A DNA stretch of 64,000 nucleotides from Paenibacillus oceani (GTDB taxonomy: Bacteria; Bacillota; Bacilli; Paenibacillales; NBRC-103111). The stretch lies in the NCBI RefSeq assembly GCF_014705615.1, contig NZ_JACXJA010000030.1, forward strand, positions 57,611 to 121,610, given 5' to 3'. Positions within the stretch are counted from its first letter, which is position 1. Each line of letters starts with the position of its first letter. A model generated the notes under the pieces. It was not told where the DNA came from. It made no database searches and saw nothing but the letters and a program-made list of their open reading frames with translations. The position numbers and the translations under genes are program-made. This document shows, one piece after another, positions 1 to 9,083 of this stretch.

Positions 1-515
1 TTGTCGAGCAAATAGCCGATCGAGCCTGATTCGCTTAGGTCCTGCCCTTGCGAAGCGGCCAGCAGGCGAGCGGCAAGCCCCCTCTTATATGGCGTATTCG
101 CGCGTGCCTCATCGACAGGCCAATGCATCTCGCCGGCGTAGGCGTAATACTTGGCGTACCAGGGCGCGTTCGGCTGATCGGCAATCGCCGAGCTCCCGAC
201 GTAGGCGCGAAGCAGCATCGTGACGAACTCCGCCTCGCTGACGAGCTTGTCCGGCTGAAACGTACCGTCAGCGAACCCGTCGACGACTCCCTGCTTCACT
301 GCCCATTCGATAGACGCTCTCCCCCAGTGGGTGGTGACGTCGGAGAAGACGGAAGCTTCTGCGGCTGACACCTGCAGGAGCAGCCCCGGTCCTTTTGCCC
401 CGTCGGCACTTGGCCATCCGGATGAACCGGCGCTTACTAGCAGCGCGGACGCCACCAGGGCGGATAAGCTCCACCGAACCATTTTCCTATTTAACCGTAC
501 ATGGCTTTCACTCAT
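1..515 (-). CDS. S-layer homology (SLH) domain protein, 3' end outside window
   Basis: The frame opens with ATG at 515 behind an AAGGAGGAAC ribosome site and is still open at the left edge, so only about 171 N-terminal residues are visible. Residues ~15-35 form a hydrophobic signal-like segment. From about residue 55 comes an SLH-type stretch (SVFSDVTTHWGRASIEWAVKQG, then VDGFADGTFQPDKLVSEAEFVTMLLRAY). SLH domains bind pyruvylated secondary wall polymers, so this is probably an exported, cell-surface-anchored protein. The C-terminal part, and any enzymatic domain, cannot be seen. It lies downstream of the solute-binding protein gene, but the terminator at 728-765 separates them. Confidence 0.8.
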   Translation of the reverse strand, partial: MSESHVRLNRKMVRWSLSALVASALLVSAGSSGWPSADGAKGPGLLLQVSAAEASVFSDVTTHWGRASIEWAVKQGVVDGFADGTFQPDKLVSEAEFVTMLLRAYVGSSAIADQPNAPWYAKYYAYAGEMHWPVDEARANTPYKRGLAARLLAASQGQDLSESGSIGYLLD

Positions 516-727
516 AAATAGTTCCTCCTTCAATACAAGCTCTGCGAATGCTTGCGACTCCCCATCTGCGTTCGCGTTCCCCTCTTTCTTGCTTTACCCG
601 TTTCCTTGCGGCACTCTAGCAAAAACATAAGTATTCTTCATTATAATATTCGAAAGAATTGCAGAATAGAGTCTTTTTACGCAATACGCGGCCGATTGTT
701 CTCGTTTTTGGCCGAATGACGCATACA
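516..727. other. Intergenic region upstream of the SLH gene
   Basis: No convincing gene. On the minus strand a perfect TATAAT lies at 640-645, about 125 bp upstream of the SLH start codon, without a good -35 box. It may be the SLH promoter. Confidence 0.35.
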
Positions 728-765
728 GAAAAACCCGGCCGTGCTCTAAAGAGCCGCAGCCGGGG
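728..765 (-). terminator. Rho-independent terminator of the binding-protein gene
   Basis: Two nested stems (CCCGGC/GCCGGG outside, GCTCT/AGAGC inside) spanning 734-764 are followed, in minus-strand reading, by a TTTTT run. It lies about 55 bp after the stop codon of the solute-binding protein gene. Confidence 0.8.
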
Positions 766-820
766 CAACGTTCCGAACATACCGCGCTCGCGTAAGCGGA
801 CGGCTGCCGTTCGTCCATCC

Positions 821-2134
821 TTACTTGTTCTTATCTTCCTGAATCACTTTCTTCACCGCTTCCTCCGCTTCCCGAAGCGCCGTGTTGATATCTTTGCCTT
901 CGTACAAAATGCCGCGCAGCGCATGAACGCCGAGCTGGGTCGTGGCGGTAGAATAATATTTGCTTTGCGGAGAAGGCGCCGCCATGTTTTTGAGCGGAAT
1001 GGCCGAGATGTTCTTCCCTTTGTACAGCGCCGTATCCTGGGCGAACACCTGCTGGATGTTTTGGCTGTTCAGAGCGGGAATGAACGTGGCCGCCTTCGCC
1101 TTTTCGGTCAGGAATTCCTCGGACGTCAAGTAGTCCATCACCTGGTACGCTTCATCCGGGTATTTGCTTCCAATGTTCAGATACACGAACGTCGGGTAAG
1201 GCTGCGCCCCCTTGCCGTTAAGCGGCGGATACGAGACGATGTCCCAGTTCAGCGGAGCCAGATCCTTCTCGACGTGCAGACCGCTGATCGGAGTCCACAT
1301 CGCCGATACTTGTTCCTGGAAAAACATTTTGACGAGACTGTCCATCTTCGTCTTATCCGGATTAAAGCCTGGGATCTGATAAAACCGCGCGATGTTGTTC
1401 ATCAGGCTTTTCACTTCGTCGTTCGCCAGCTTCACTTCCAGCGTCTTCGGATCGACGAGACTGAGCGACTGCTGGTTGCGCAGGAAGTAATGGGTCGGGG
1501 ACAAGGTCAGCCCGTAATACTGCTTGCCGCCTTCGTTGCGCGTCAGCTTGACGGACATCTCGTACAGCTCATCCCAGGTGACCCCTTCTTTCGGATACGG
1601 GACGCCGAACTTGTCGAACAGATCTTTATTGTAATAAATAACGGCCGCCTGATTGTCGAACGGGAGCGCATACAGCTTGCCGTCGCTCATCTGCCGGATC
1701 ATCTCCAGCGTCTTCGGCTCGAAGCGGGACAGATCGGTTTTATACTTTTTGGCTAGCGGCTCGATATCCACCTGCATGTTGTTCAGGAACACACTGTTGT
1801 ACGACAAGCCGACCGAGCCGAATACGACGTCGATTTGCTCTCCTCCGGTCAGCAGCTTGGCGAGATTGCCGCTCGTCGAAGGGATGAAGTCCGGCGTAAT
1901 ATGAGGGAATTTCGCTTTAATATATTTGCCGAACTTTTCCTCCCAGTATCCTTCCGCGTTGAAGTTGCCGCCGACATTGTAGAAAACAAGCCTTACCGGA
2001 TCTTTCGGCTTTGGCGGTTCCGCCGCGGCCCCGTCCGCCGGCTGCGGCTGGCTGCCGCCGGAACCCGAGCCGGAGCAGGCGGATACGAGCACCAATACCG
2101 CCGCCGCTGCAAGCATAACCGATCTTCTGAGCAT
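821..2134 (-). CDS. Sugar ABC transporter solute-binding lipoprotein (family 1)
   Basis: Extracellular solute-binding protein, 437 aa, of the carbohydrate-uptake CUT1 type (COG1653-like). The N-terminus has a hydrophobic signal ending in a lipobox (LVLVSAC), so the mature protein should be lipid-anchored outside the membrane. Typical family segments are seen, such as AVIYYNKDLFDKFGVPYP and TWDELYEMSVKLT. ATG at 2134 is preferred because AAGGGG lies 8 nt upstream; the GTG at 2143 sits inside that ribosome site. It is clearly paralogous to the gene just upstream (2407-3753), sharing KFPHIT, the YYNKDLFDKFGV block and the TWDE block. No permease genes belong only to this pair, so they may use the permeases at 4637-6491 or others elsewhere. 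The sugar is unknown. Confidence 0.9.
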   Translation of the reverse strand: MLRRSVMLAAAAVLVLVSACSGSGSGGSQPQPADGAAAEPPKPKDPVRLVFYNVGGNFNAEGYWEEKFGKYIKAKFPHITPDFIPSTSGNLAKLLTGGEQIDVVFGSVGLSYNSVFLNNMQVDIEPLAKKYKTDLSRFEPKTLEMIRQMSDGKLYALPFDNQAAVIYYNKDLFDKFGVPYPKEGVTWDELYEMSVKLTRNEGGKQYYGLTLSPTHYFLRNQQSLSLVDPKTLEVKLANDEVKSLMNNIARFYQIPGFNPDKTKMDSLVKMFFQEQVSAMWTPISGLHVEKDLAPLNWDIVSYPPLNGKGAQPYPTFVYLNIGSKYPDEAYQVMDYLTSEEFLTEKAKAATFIPALNSQNIQQVFAQDTALYKGKNISAIPLKNMAAPSPQSKYYSTATTQLGVHALRGILYEGKDINTALREAEEAVKKVIQEDKNK

Positions 2135-2406
2135 GAGAAGCACCCCTTACGATCTGGAATCGTTATCAGATACGAGCATGAACGAATGGTCTAAGGCCAG
2201 ATGACGGACAAGATGGCGGCCGCCCCGGCTGCGGCAGCTGTAGCTTGTTGCACGGTGCGCCGGTTTATCGGTTTATTACATGTATATGGGAATTAGCGGA
2301 CGATTTTGCCAACACGCGGCCGGAAGTTAGTTTCAGCACCGGTTTAGAGATCACGGCAGAGCTCTTCCGAATAGCCGCAAGCCGGATTACACCGTTTGCG
2401 CTTTGC

Positions 2407-3753
2407 TTACTTGGCCTGCTTCTTCTCCTTCTCTTCCGCCAGCTTCGCTTTGAGCGTCTCGTCGAGCTTGCGGAGCACGGTGTTCAGATCGTCCTTGCCG
2501 GTGGCAAAGTCGACGAACGAAGCGATAATGAACGATTGCTGATTGCCGAGCGGGATGTCGATCAGGCCCTGCTTGCGCTTCACCGTCGGATCGGTCGGCG
2601 GGTAGTAGGACACCGCCTTCATGTTTTTACTTTTGTAGATCGGATGCTCCTTGCCAAGCGCTTCCTGAATCTGCTTGCTCGCCAGCGTAGTCGGAATGCC
2701 CTGCAGTGCGTCCTTCATCTGGATCTCGTCGGACAGCATCTCCATCACGACCTCGAACGCCTCGTCCTTATGCTTGCTCGTGGCCGTGATCGCCCAGTAG
2801 GCAGGCCCGCGCTGGCTTACCCGTTTAGGCGCCCCGTTCATCGTCGGCAGCGACACGATATCCCAGTTGATTTCATTCGGGATTTTCAAGTAGACGCTGT
2901 GCAGATTGGCCGCCATCGCCGACAAACCGGTTCCGAAAGCCGCCGATTCATCCGCCGAGCTTTTCAGCGCGTTGCCCGGTATATCGTAAAACCGTTTCAG
3001 GTTCATAAATACCGACTGCCATTTCTCCGGCGCGTGCAGCTGATCCTTCTCCGGATCGAGAATCGGCATCGAGAACGGATTGTCGCGCAGCATGCCGGTC
3101 AGATTTGCGGTGAACCCGCGGTACGTCGTGCCGCCCTCCGTGCGCGTCAGCTTTTTGGCGAGCTCATATACCTCATCCCAGGTCATGCCGTCGCGCGGAT
3201 AGTCGACACCGAATTTGTCGAACAAATCTTTATTGTAATACAGCACGTTCGGGAAAAACGGTGGAACCGGCAGGCCGTACAGCTTCCCGTCGCGCGTATA
3301 ATCTTCGATCTCGCGGATAAACACTTGATTGAACCGGTTTAAATCGTATTTATGCTTCTGAATATAAGGCTTGAGATCGACTCCCAATTGTAAATCCAAG
3401 TAACCGGAATACAAGGACGGGATGTCGGTGCGGATCAGATCGGGGATCTCCCCCCTGCTGACCAAATCTGTAATATTGTTTCCTGCCGAGCTCGTAGTGA
3501 AATTAAACGTAATATGCGGAAATTTCTTTTTTAACGCTTCGCCGAACCGGGTGTTCAGCTCTTCCACACTTACGCCGGGAGCAAAAATCGTCATCGTATA
3601 CGGATCTTTCGGGACGGGTTTGGCGTCCTCCTTCTTCTCTCCGTCTCCCGGAGCGGGCGTACTGCCCGGGCTCGCCCCTCCTCCGCAAGCAGCCAGCGAA
3701 ACGGCTAACATCGAGCACACGAATAATGAAAGCGCTTTATTTGTTCGATACAT
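2407..3753 (-). CDS. Sugar ABC transporter solute-binding lipoprotein (family 1), paralogue
   Basis: Solute-binding lipoprotein of 448 aa with signal peptide and lipobox (VSLAAC) followed by a GGGAS linker. The middle carries the family hallmark VLYYNKDLFDKFGVDYP and TWDEVYELAKKLTRTEGG. The C-terminus is a lysine/glutamate-rich tail. ATG at 3753 has AAGGGAG 8 nt upstream; a TTG two codons earlier is too close to that site. The gene is separated from the upstream permease by a terminator (4524-4547) and is preceded by its own promoter with two cre-like boxes, so it seems independently controlled by carbon catabolite regulation. A 272-bp gap without a visible terminator separates it from the second paralogue, so co-transcription is possible. 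Confidence 0.9.
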   Translation of the reverse strand: MYRTNKALSLFVCSMLAVSLAACGGGASPGSTPAPGDGEKKEDAKPVPKDPYTMTIFAPGVSVEELNTRFGEALKKKFPHITFNFTTSSAGNNITDLVSRGEIPDLIRTDIPSLYSGYLDLQLGVDLKPYIQKHKYDLNRFNQVFIREIEDYTRDGKLYGLPVPPFFPNVLYYNKDLFDKFGVDYPRDGMTWDEVYELAKKLTRTEGGTTYRGFTANLTGMLRDNPFSMPILDPEKDQLHAPEKWQSVFMNLKRFYDIPGNALKSSADESAAFGTGLSAMAANLHSVYLKIPNEINWDIVSLPTMNGAPKRVSQRGPAYWAITATSKHKDEAFEVVMEMLSDEIQMKDALQGIPTTLASKQIQEALGKEHPIYKSKNMKAVSYYPPTDPTVKRKQGLIDIPLGNQQSFIIASFVDFATGKDDLNTVLRKLDETLKAKLAEEKEKKQAK

Positions 3754-4261
3754 GAACAACTCTCCCTTCTATCGCATATTGGCATTTTCGGTTACGTAAA
3801 ACATGATTTGAATATCGCAGCGGGTTCGTGGTGGTGGATAGACGGATAAGAGAAGAATGTCGGCCGCAGCCGTCTTGGATGAGCGTCTTAGGAAGCGTCT
3901 TTGCTCGGAGTGGTTGTCTGAGAAGTACTTGGGTTGTGCGGTACGGCGTGTGGACTGGCCGCTGTTTCTGGTCACGGTCCCATCGATCGCGCGCCTGTTG
4001 CCCGGATCTGCCCCGTACGGGGTCGGTTGCAGCATCGCCCTTGAAACGGGCTGAAGCAGATCGGGTGTCCGTGTATAAACCTTGCCCCCTTCTTGCAAGT
4101 TCGTATGACCTTAGTTGCCGGTTGGATCTTTTGTCGATGTACCTTCTTTTGCAACATGATTTGCGCGGCCCGTTACATCGCGACCACCCCTTTCCCGGCG
4201 GGGAATTTTCGTATCATCACGAGTCACCCATACAAGAAAAGTACAGGTATTTTATGGAGTT
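3754..4261 (-). other. Long untranslated leader of the binding-protein gene
   Basis: No convincing gene on either strand. If the promoter at 4282-4310 is used, the mRNA of the binding-protein gene would carry a leader of about 520 nt, long enough for regulation. I do not recognise a riboswitch in it. Confidence 0.3.
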
Positions 4262-4275
4262 TGAATTCGCTTTCA
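4262..4275. promoter_or_regulatory. cre-like box (CcpA site) at the transcription start
   Basis: TGAATTCGCTTTCA matches the consensus TGWAANCGNTNWCA at 13 of 14 positions. It sits just downstream of the -10 box of the minus-strand promoter, the usual place for catabolite repression. Confidence 0.5.
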
Positions 4276-4281
4276 TGGGGT

Positions 4282-4310
4282 ATTATAAGGGGCCTTTCAA
4301 AAATATTCAC
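4282..4310 (-). promoter_or_regulatory. Candidate sigma-A promoter of the binding-protein genes
   Basis: Minus-strand TATAAT at 4282-4287 with a 17-bp spacer to a weak -35 (GTGAAT, 4305-4310). A weak -35 with nearby cre boxes fits a regulated promoter. Confidence 0.45.
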
Positions 4311-4341
4311 GCCAAATTCGTATGGAATATAGGCCAAAAAT

Positions 4342-4355
4342 TGTAACCGGTTTCA
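4342..4355. promoter_or_regulatory. cre box (CcpA site), perfect consensus match
   Basis: TGTAACCGGTTTCA fits TGWAANCGNTNWCA at all 14 positions. It lies about 55 bp upstream of the -10 box at 4282-4287. Together with the box at 4262-4275 it brackets the promoter. Confidence 0.6.
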
Positions 4356-4523
4356 GGTGTGAATAAATGTCAGCCTCCGAGGTGTCTCCCTCCCTGTAAG
4401 ACGAAGAAAGCCCCTGCTCTCCCGGCGTTATCTCCGTCTCCTCTCCAAAACGGGTCCTTGGCTCTGATGCCACTTCCTGTGCTTCGCTGAGAGCTCCGGT
4501 AACCGGGAGCTGTGCCCTTTATG

Positions 4524-4547
4524 CAAAAAGAGCCGCTTCTAGAGCGG
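4524..4547 (-). terminator. Terminator of the sugar-permease operon
   Basis: GCCGCT/AGCGGC stem (4532-4547) followed in minus reading by CTCTTTTT. It ends the transport operon about 90 bp after the second permease. Confidence 0.75.
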
Positions 4548-4636
4548 CCTTGGCGTTCGATCCCTGCTTCTGCCCGTCTCCATCTGCCTTACGCGTTACT
4601 CTCCTTCTGCGTCCTTTCCAAGGAACTGCCCTGCCG

Positions 4637-5512
4637 CTATCCTTTCACCGCCCCGACAAATTGGCCGTGTATGAAGTACTTTTGGACGAACGGATAAATG
4701 ACGATAATCGGCAGTACCGTGACCATCAGCGCCGCCATCTTCAAATTTTCGGGGTGAATGATTTGCTGGCCGATCGGATTCAGCACTTCGTCCTCCAGCC
4801 GGGCGTTGTTCAATATTTCCCGCAGTTGGAACTGAAGCGTCCACATCGATTTTTCTTTGATGTAGAGCAGCACGCCGAACCACTGGTTCCAATACCCCAC
4901 CGCGCTGAAAATGACAAACGCCATCGTCATCGGAAGTACGAGCGGAAGCACGATACGGAACAGCAGCCGAAACTCCCCGGCCCCGTCGATCTCGGCCGAT
5001 TCGATCAATTCCTTGGGCAGCTGGTCGATCATATTTTTATACACGATAATATAAAACGGGCTGACGAGCCCGGGCAGGATGAGCGCCCAGTACGTATTGC
5101 CGAGGCCGAGGTTCATGACGTTCAGGTATGTCGGGATCAGTCCGCCGCTGAAAAACATCGTAATCAAGATAAACGTGAACGCCGCGCTTCTGCCGACAAA
5201 CAGCTTGTGGGACAGCGCATACGCCGCGCACAAAGAGACGACGACAGACAATAGCGTATTGATCACCGTCAGAGCGGCCGTATTGACGAACGAGCGCAGA
5301 AACGTGTAGTTGAAGGCGATCTTCTGATACGAATCGAGCTGGAAATCGATCGGCCACAGCCCGACTTTACCCGACAGCACGCCCTGGTAGCTGCTGAGCG
5401 AGATGGCCAGCGCATTGATGAACGGCGCCAGGATGGAGATGCAGAAGACGACGAAAAACGTATAGTTGAAACATTGAAAAACGATTCGGGACGGCGACGA
5501 ATAACGGTGCAC
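4637..5512 (-). CDS. Carbohydrate ABC transporter permease, MalG/LplC type
   Basis: Inner-membrane permease of 291 aa with about six transmembrane segments, second of a pair. The EAA loop that contacts the ATPase is clear (LIESAEIDGAGEFRLLFRIVLP), and the C-terminus ends in the usual QKYFIHGQFVGAVKG. GTG at 5512 is supported by AGGAGGAGGAG 7-8 nt upstream. It follows the other permease by 28 bp and is the last gene of a binding protein-permease-permease operon. As usual for this subfamily no ATPase is encoded nearby; a shared MsmX-type ATPase elsewhere in the genome is likely (family knowledge). Resembles LplC/YtcP of Bacillus. Confidence 0.92.
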   Translation of the reverse strand: MHRYSSPSRIVFQCFNYTFFVVFCISILAPFINALAISLSSYQGVLSGKVGLWPIDFQLDSYQKIAFNYTFLRSFVNTAALTVINTLLSVVVSLCAAYALSHKLFVGRSAAFTFILITMFFSGGLIPTYLNVMNLGLGNTYWALILPGLVSPFYIIVYKNMIDQLPKELIESAEIDGAGEFRLLFRIVLPLVLPMTMAFVIFSAVGYWNQWFGVLLYIKEKSMWTLQFQLREILNNARLEDEVLNPIGQQIIHPENLKMAALMVTVLPIIVIYPFVQKYFIHGQFVGAVKG

Positions 5513-5540
5513 TCGGATCTCCTCCTCCTTCTGACCTATA

Positions 5541-6491
5541 CTAATACATGCCCAGACCGGTCAACCGTTTGGACAGCCGGTTCGACCCGATGAGCAGCAG
5601 GAAGCCGAGAACGCTCTGCATCAGCCCGATCGCCGTCGTTAAGCTGTACTGGGACTGCTCCAGCCCCATCCGGTACACGTAGGTGCTGATTACGTCGGAC
5701 ACGTCGTAAACGAGCGGGTTCTGCATCAGGAAGATCCGGTCGAAGTCGATGCTGAATAAATGGGCGAGCCGCAGCAGGAACAGCAGCGTAATCATCGGCA
5801 CCAGATGCGGAAGCGTAATATGCAGCACTTGCCGCCATCGGCTCGCCCCGTCGATCCACGCCGCCTCGTACAAGCTGCTGTCGATGCCGGCAATAACGGC
5901 GAAATACAGAATCGCCGACCAGCCGACGCCCTTCCATATATCGGCGAAGACGAGAATGCCGCGGAAGATGCCCGGCTCGGTCATGAAGAAGATCGGGTCG
6001 ACGCCGAACAGCCCGATAAACCGGTTGAACAGCCCCGTTTCCGGTGACAGGAACGAATAAAACACACCGGAGACGACGATCCACGATAAGAAATGCGGCA
6101 AATACGATACGGTCTGCATGACCCGCTTGAACGCTTTCTGGTACAGCTCATTGGCCAGTAACGCAAAGATGATCGGGCTCGTAAATCCGAACAATAAATC
6201 GTAGAAGTTCAAGATCAGCGTATTCTGAAACACGGACCAGAACTTGTCGTCTGTCAGAAAGTAAACAAAATGCTCGAAGCCGACCCAGTCGCTGCGAAAG
6301 ATTCCTTTGTAGATCGAGTAATCTTTAAACGCGATAATGATTCCGTACATCGGGATATAGTTGAACAAAAACAGCAGGACGGCAGTCGGGGCGAACAACA
6401 GATACAGCGACAGGAGCGTTTGGACACGCACCCGTTTTCGCTTCGGCTTGTTCGTCCCGGGAACCGTTCCAAGAGCAGCGGAGTCGTTCAT
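5541..6491 (-). CDS. Carbohydrate ABC transporter permease, LplB/YteP type
   Basis: First permease of the pair, 316 aa, with about six membrane segments starting near residue 25 after a basic N-terminus (KPKRKRVR). Hallmarks of the LplB family are YIPMYGIIIAFKDYS, SYLPHFLSWIVVSGV and the EAA loop LYEAAWIDGASRWRQVLHITLP. ATG 6491 follows TTAAGGAGGTG. The 128-bp gap to the binding protein gene contains GC-rich inverted repeats that could stabilise or partly terminate the abundant binding-protein message. Substrates of relatives include rhamnogalacturonan and complex oligosaccharides; here the substrate is unknown. Confidence 0.92.
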   Translation of the reverse strand: MNDSAALGTVPGTNKPKRKRVRVQTLLSLYLLFAPTAVLLFLFNYIPMYGIIIAFKDYSIYKGIFRSDWVGFEHFVYFLTDDKFWSVFQNTLILNFYDLLFGFTSPIIFALLANELYQKAFKRVMQTVSYLPHFLSWIVVSGVFYSFLSPETGLFNRFIGLFGVDPIFFMTEPGIFRGILVFADIWKGVGWSAILYFAVIAGIDSSLYEAAWIDGASRWRQVLHITLPHLVPMITLLFLLRLAHLFSIDFDRIFLMQNPLVYDVSDVISTYVYRMGLEQSQYSLTTAIGLMQSVLGFLLLIGSNRLSKRLTGLGMY

Positions 6492-6619
6492 CGAATCGGC
6501 ACCTCCTTAAGAGAATAGCAGGCGGGATGGAGCCGCCCGCTCCCGGGACGGATCTTGCTCCGGGAACGGACGGGGACGGGGGACAGGCCACAGGCCGTTT
6601 TCAGGTTTCAGGCTGCTTA

Positions 6620-8275
6620 TTACCAGTCGACCATCGTGTAGCCGAGCTTGCGCAGACTCTCTTCGTTCGCGTCGATATACTTTTGCAGCGGTTCGTACTT
6701 CAGTGTCCGGTACTTCTTCTCCCAATCCTGGACTTCCTTGGTGAACTGATCCATCGTAATACGCCCCATAATCGCCTCGGACGTGAACTTATTGACCGCC
6801 TGCCACATTTCCGAGTTTTTCTTGACGACTTCGTCCGGCTCGGCATAACCGGGGATGGCCGCGAGCCCGATCTTCTGCGCATCGTTCTGCAGCACGTTCA
6901 TGCTGCTGCGCACCTGATTGAACAGCGGAGTACCGATTTGCAGCTCATACAGCGCGTTTTGCGCGTCCTGGCCGTCGGTGAAGCCGAAAACAAACGCCAG
7001 ATGCTTCGACCAGGTGCGTTCCTTCGCTCCGAGCTTCTCGGCGATCGGGACACGTTTCCCGTCTTTCATCGTATACGTCTCGCCTTCCTTGCCCCAGAAA
7101 ATTTCCTCCTTCAGCTGCTCGGAAGCGAATGCTTCGATGACGTCCCAGGCGCGGTCCTTGTTTTTGGACGAAGCCGGAATGTACAGCCCGTGCGTGCTGA
7201 TCGGCAGACCAAGTCCCGGAGTGGCATATTTTTTGTCGGCAAGAACGGAAGGGTATTTCGTCAGCGGCGGAGCGAATACGAATTTGTACTTTTTCTGGAC
7301 GTCGGTGCCGGTCGTCATGTTCGCAGCGAGCCCAGGCAAGATTTGATCCGCCGTGTTCCATTGGAACAACACGTTGTTGTTGAGCCATTTGGTCGACCAT
7401 TTGGTCGTGTCGGTCGTCGCAAACTCTTTGTCGAACAGTCCTTCCGCATACAGCGAGCGCATCAACTCCACGGCCGCCTTATATTCGGGCAGCACGACGT
7501 TCGGGATCACTTTGCCGCCCTGAATCCGGGAGCCGTACGGATTCGCCCCGTACAGCTGGAAAAAGACGGCCCCGCCGTAAGCGAACATCGTGTCGCCGAT
7601 CACCCGGTTCGACATCGGGATTGCGTCCGGCTCCGCTTTTTTAATTTTACGCAGCAGCTCCACCCAATCCTCGACCGTTTCCGGCCACTTACCGCCGTTG
7701 TATTTCTCGACCAGGTCGTAGCGGGCGAAGATGCCGGCTCCTTGCGGCCCTTTGTCGTAGGCCATCGGAATGCGCCAGTATTTGCCGCTGATCGGGTCTT
7801 TGGCGAGCTCCATCATTTGCGGCGTAATGTACTTCTGCACGATCGGGGACTTGTCGTAATACGGCTTCAAATCGATGAATGCGCCGTCTCGCCCCGCCTT
7901 GTAAGTCGGATCGGGATAGTTCGTATGCAGCAGATCCGGCAATTTGCCCGACGAGAGGAGCAGATTAAACTTCGTCTGGTAATCTTTGTACGGCGGGACC
8001 TCGACCTTCAGATCGACATTGGCGATCTGTTCCACAATATTAAGGAACGGATTGTTGCTCGGATCGGTCGTATCGAGCGGGAAATGCTCCAGCCCGGAGT
8101 TGTTGTAAAACATCGACAGCTCGATCCGTTCCTTCGCCTTCGGATCTCCACCGGGAGCGGGCGTATCGTCCCCCGCCGTGCCTTTGCCGCCGGAGCAGGC
8201 GGAGGCGATCGTACCGGCCAGCAAGACGGCGGAGATCGCAGCCGGCCACTTTCTGCTTAGTTGGCTTTTGTTCAT
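6620..8275 (-). CDS. Extracellular solute-binding lipoprotein, LplA/YtcQ type
   Basis: Large binding protein of 551 aa, the usual size of the LplA/YtcQ group. The signal peptide ends in the lipobox IASAC at about residue 27, followed by a Gly/Pro/Asp-rich linker. The body matches this group (SGKLPDLLHTNYPDP, GAFIDLKPYYDKS, WQAVNKFTSEAIMG). ATG 8275 has GAAGGGG upstream. It is the first gene of the importer operon 8275 to 4637 and should deliver an oligosaccharide to the two permeases. No enzyme gene is linked to this operon inside the window, so the sugar cannot be guessed. Confidence 0.92.
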   Translation of the reverse strand: MNKSQLSRKWPAAISAVLLAGTIASACSGGKGTAGDDTPAPGGDPKAKERIELSMFYNNSGLEHFPLDTTDPSNNPFLNIVEQIANVDLKVEVPPYKDYQTKFNLLLSSGKLPDLLHTNYPDPTYKAGRDGAFIDLKPYYDKSPIVQKYITPQMMELAKDPISGKYWRIPMAYDKGPQGAGIFARYDLVEKYNGGKWPETVEDWVELLRKIKKAEPDAIPMSNRVIGDTMFAYGGAVFFQLYGANPYGSRIQGGKVIPNVVLPEYKAAVELMRSLYAEGLFDKEFATTDTTKWSTKWLNNNVLFQWNTADQILPGLAANMTTGTDVQKKYKFVFAPPLTKYPSVLADKKYATPGLGLPISTHGLYIPASSKNKDRAWDVIEAFASEQLKEEIFWGKEGETYTMKDGKRVPIAEKLGAKERTWSKHLAFVFGFTDGQDAQNALYELQIGTPLFNQVRSSMNVLQNDAQKIGLAAIPGYAEPDEVVKKNSEMWQAVNKFTSEAIMGRITMDQFTKEVQDWEKKYRTLKYEPLQKYIDANEESLRKLGYTMVDW

Positions 8276-8763
8276 GGACCAGAACCCCTTCCCTAATCAA
8301 ATGATCGTAATAGCATGGTCTTGGGCGGTGCACGTTCTCTCTAGTCTCGCTTTGGTTGGTCCGGACGCCGCTGGAGCCGTGTCCTGGGCGACCGTACAAC
8401 GTTATCTTCGCGGTAACCGGGGACGTGCAGCCGATTGGCGCGTTGTTCCTTTTGAAACGGCTGATTTGTGAAGCGCTTTCAATACAGGTGAAACGGTGAA
8501 ACTTATAAAGTGCTGCTGCCTCTCCGGTCCCCTCCTCCCCTCGTTTGGAGCTGTATGATACATGTATATGCCACTATCTCGTCTTTAGTTATGGTAAATC
8601 TTTCAAGCTTATAAGGAAAAAGCATGGATCTGCTAGGTTCCTTTATTCAGCGTACGCCGCAGGTTACGTCTCTCATGAAATAACCAAAATTGGGCATAGT
8701 AAAGTTGCCAGAGGCGAATGGAATTTCGCGGCAATTACGCATCGCAAGGAGGAACTTTCCCTA
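8276..8763. other. Intergenic region between divergent genes
   Basis: No gene is supported. A core AAGCGCTT at 8470-8477 inside GTGAAGCGCTTTCA resembles a cre box but matches only about 11 of 14 positions, so it is left as a weak candidate operator for the importer operon. Confidence 0.3.
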
Positions 8764-9036
8764 ATGAGCGAACATGATCGCATGGAGCCGATGTCCGGCG
8801 AACCCGTCGAGGTCGAAGGCGTCTACACGAACGAATGGGGCCGCGAGCAATTTATGGAGCGGGGCGACGTCTTCCCGGCCGACCCGATGCTCGGCACGAC
8901 TTCCTGGACGCTGGTCCGCTATGAGGTCGACAGCATCACCGGCGAAACCGAGCACCATCACCTCCATCTGCCCGACAAAAATGCCCAAACCGGCAAAAAC
9001 TCTCCACGTAAGCATGTGGACCGCGGGGATAAGTGA
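8764..9036 (+). CDS. Small hydrophilic protein, possibly YjzC-like
   Basis: 90 aa starting at ATG 8764 behind AAGGAGGAACTTTCC. The protein is acidic and soluble, with a central GVYTNEWGREQFMERGDVFP and a following W that faintly recall the small Bacillus protein YjzC (GVYxE...G..FP...W). A histidine cluster (ETEHHHLHLP) follows. There is no signal or membrane segment. It is a single-gene unit ended by a strong hairpin at 9056. Function unknown; the YjzC relation is only a weak resemblance. Confidence 0.65.
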   Translation: MSEHDRMEPMSGEPVEVEGVYTNEWGREQFMERGDVFPADPMLGTTSWTLVRYEVDSITGETEHHHLHLPDKNAQTGKNSPRKHVDRGDK

Positions 9037-9055
9037 GGTAGGCGAAACAAAGCGA

Positions 9056-9083
9056 AAATCCCGTCCGGATGGGCGGGATTTTG
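9056..9083 (+). terminator. Bidirectional terminator hairpin
   Basis: ATCCCG...CGGGAT stem flanked by AAAA on the left and TTTT on the right, 20 bp after the stop codon of the small protein gene. Confidence 0.75.

Noticed and set aside
3769..4346. Several short frames in the 0.9-kb gap upstream of the binding-protein gene
   Set aside because: They overlap each other on both strands, lack ribosome sites and cover the promoter/cre region.
6527..8260. Long open frame (about 577 codons) antisense to the binding-protein gene
   Set aside because: Arginine-rich, no family features, no ribosome site; typical shadow of a GC-rich gene. Similar antisense frames at 17095-18306, 18960-19787, 32353-32958, 37595-39196 and 36482-37375 were dropped for the same reason.
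8463..8476. cre box upstream of the first importer operon
   Set aside because: GTGAAGCGCTTTCA matches only about 11 of 14 consensus positions, so it is mentioned only as a weak operator candidate.
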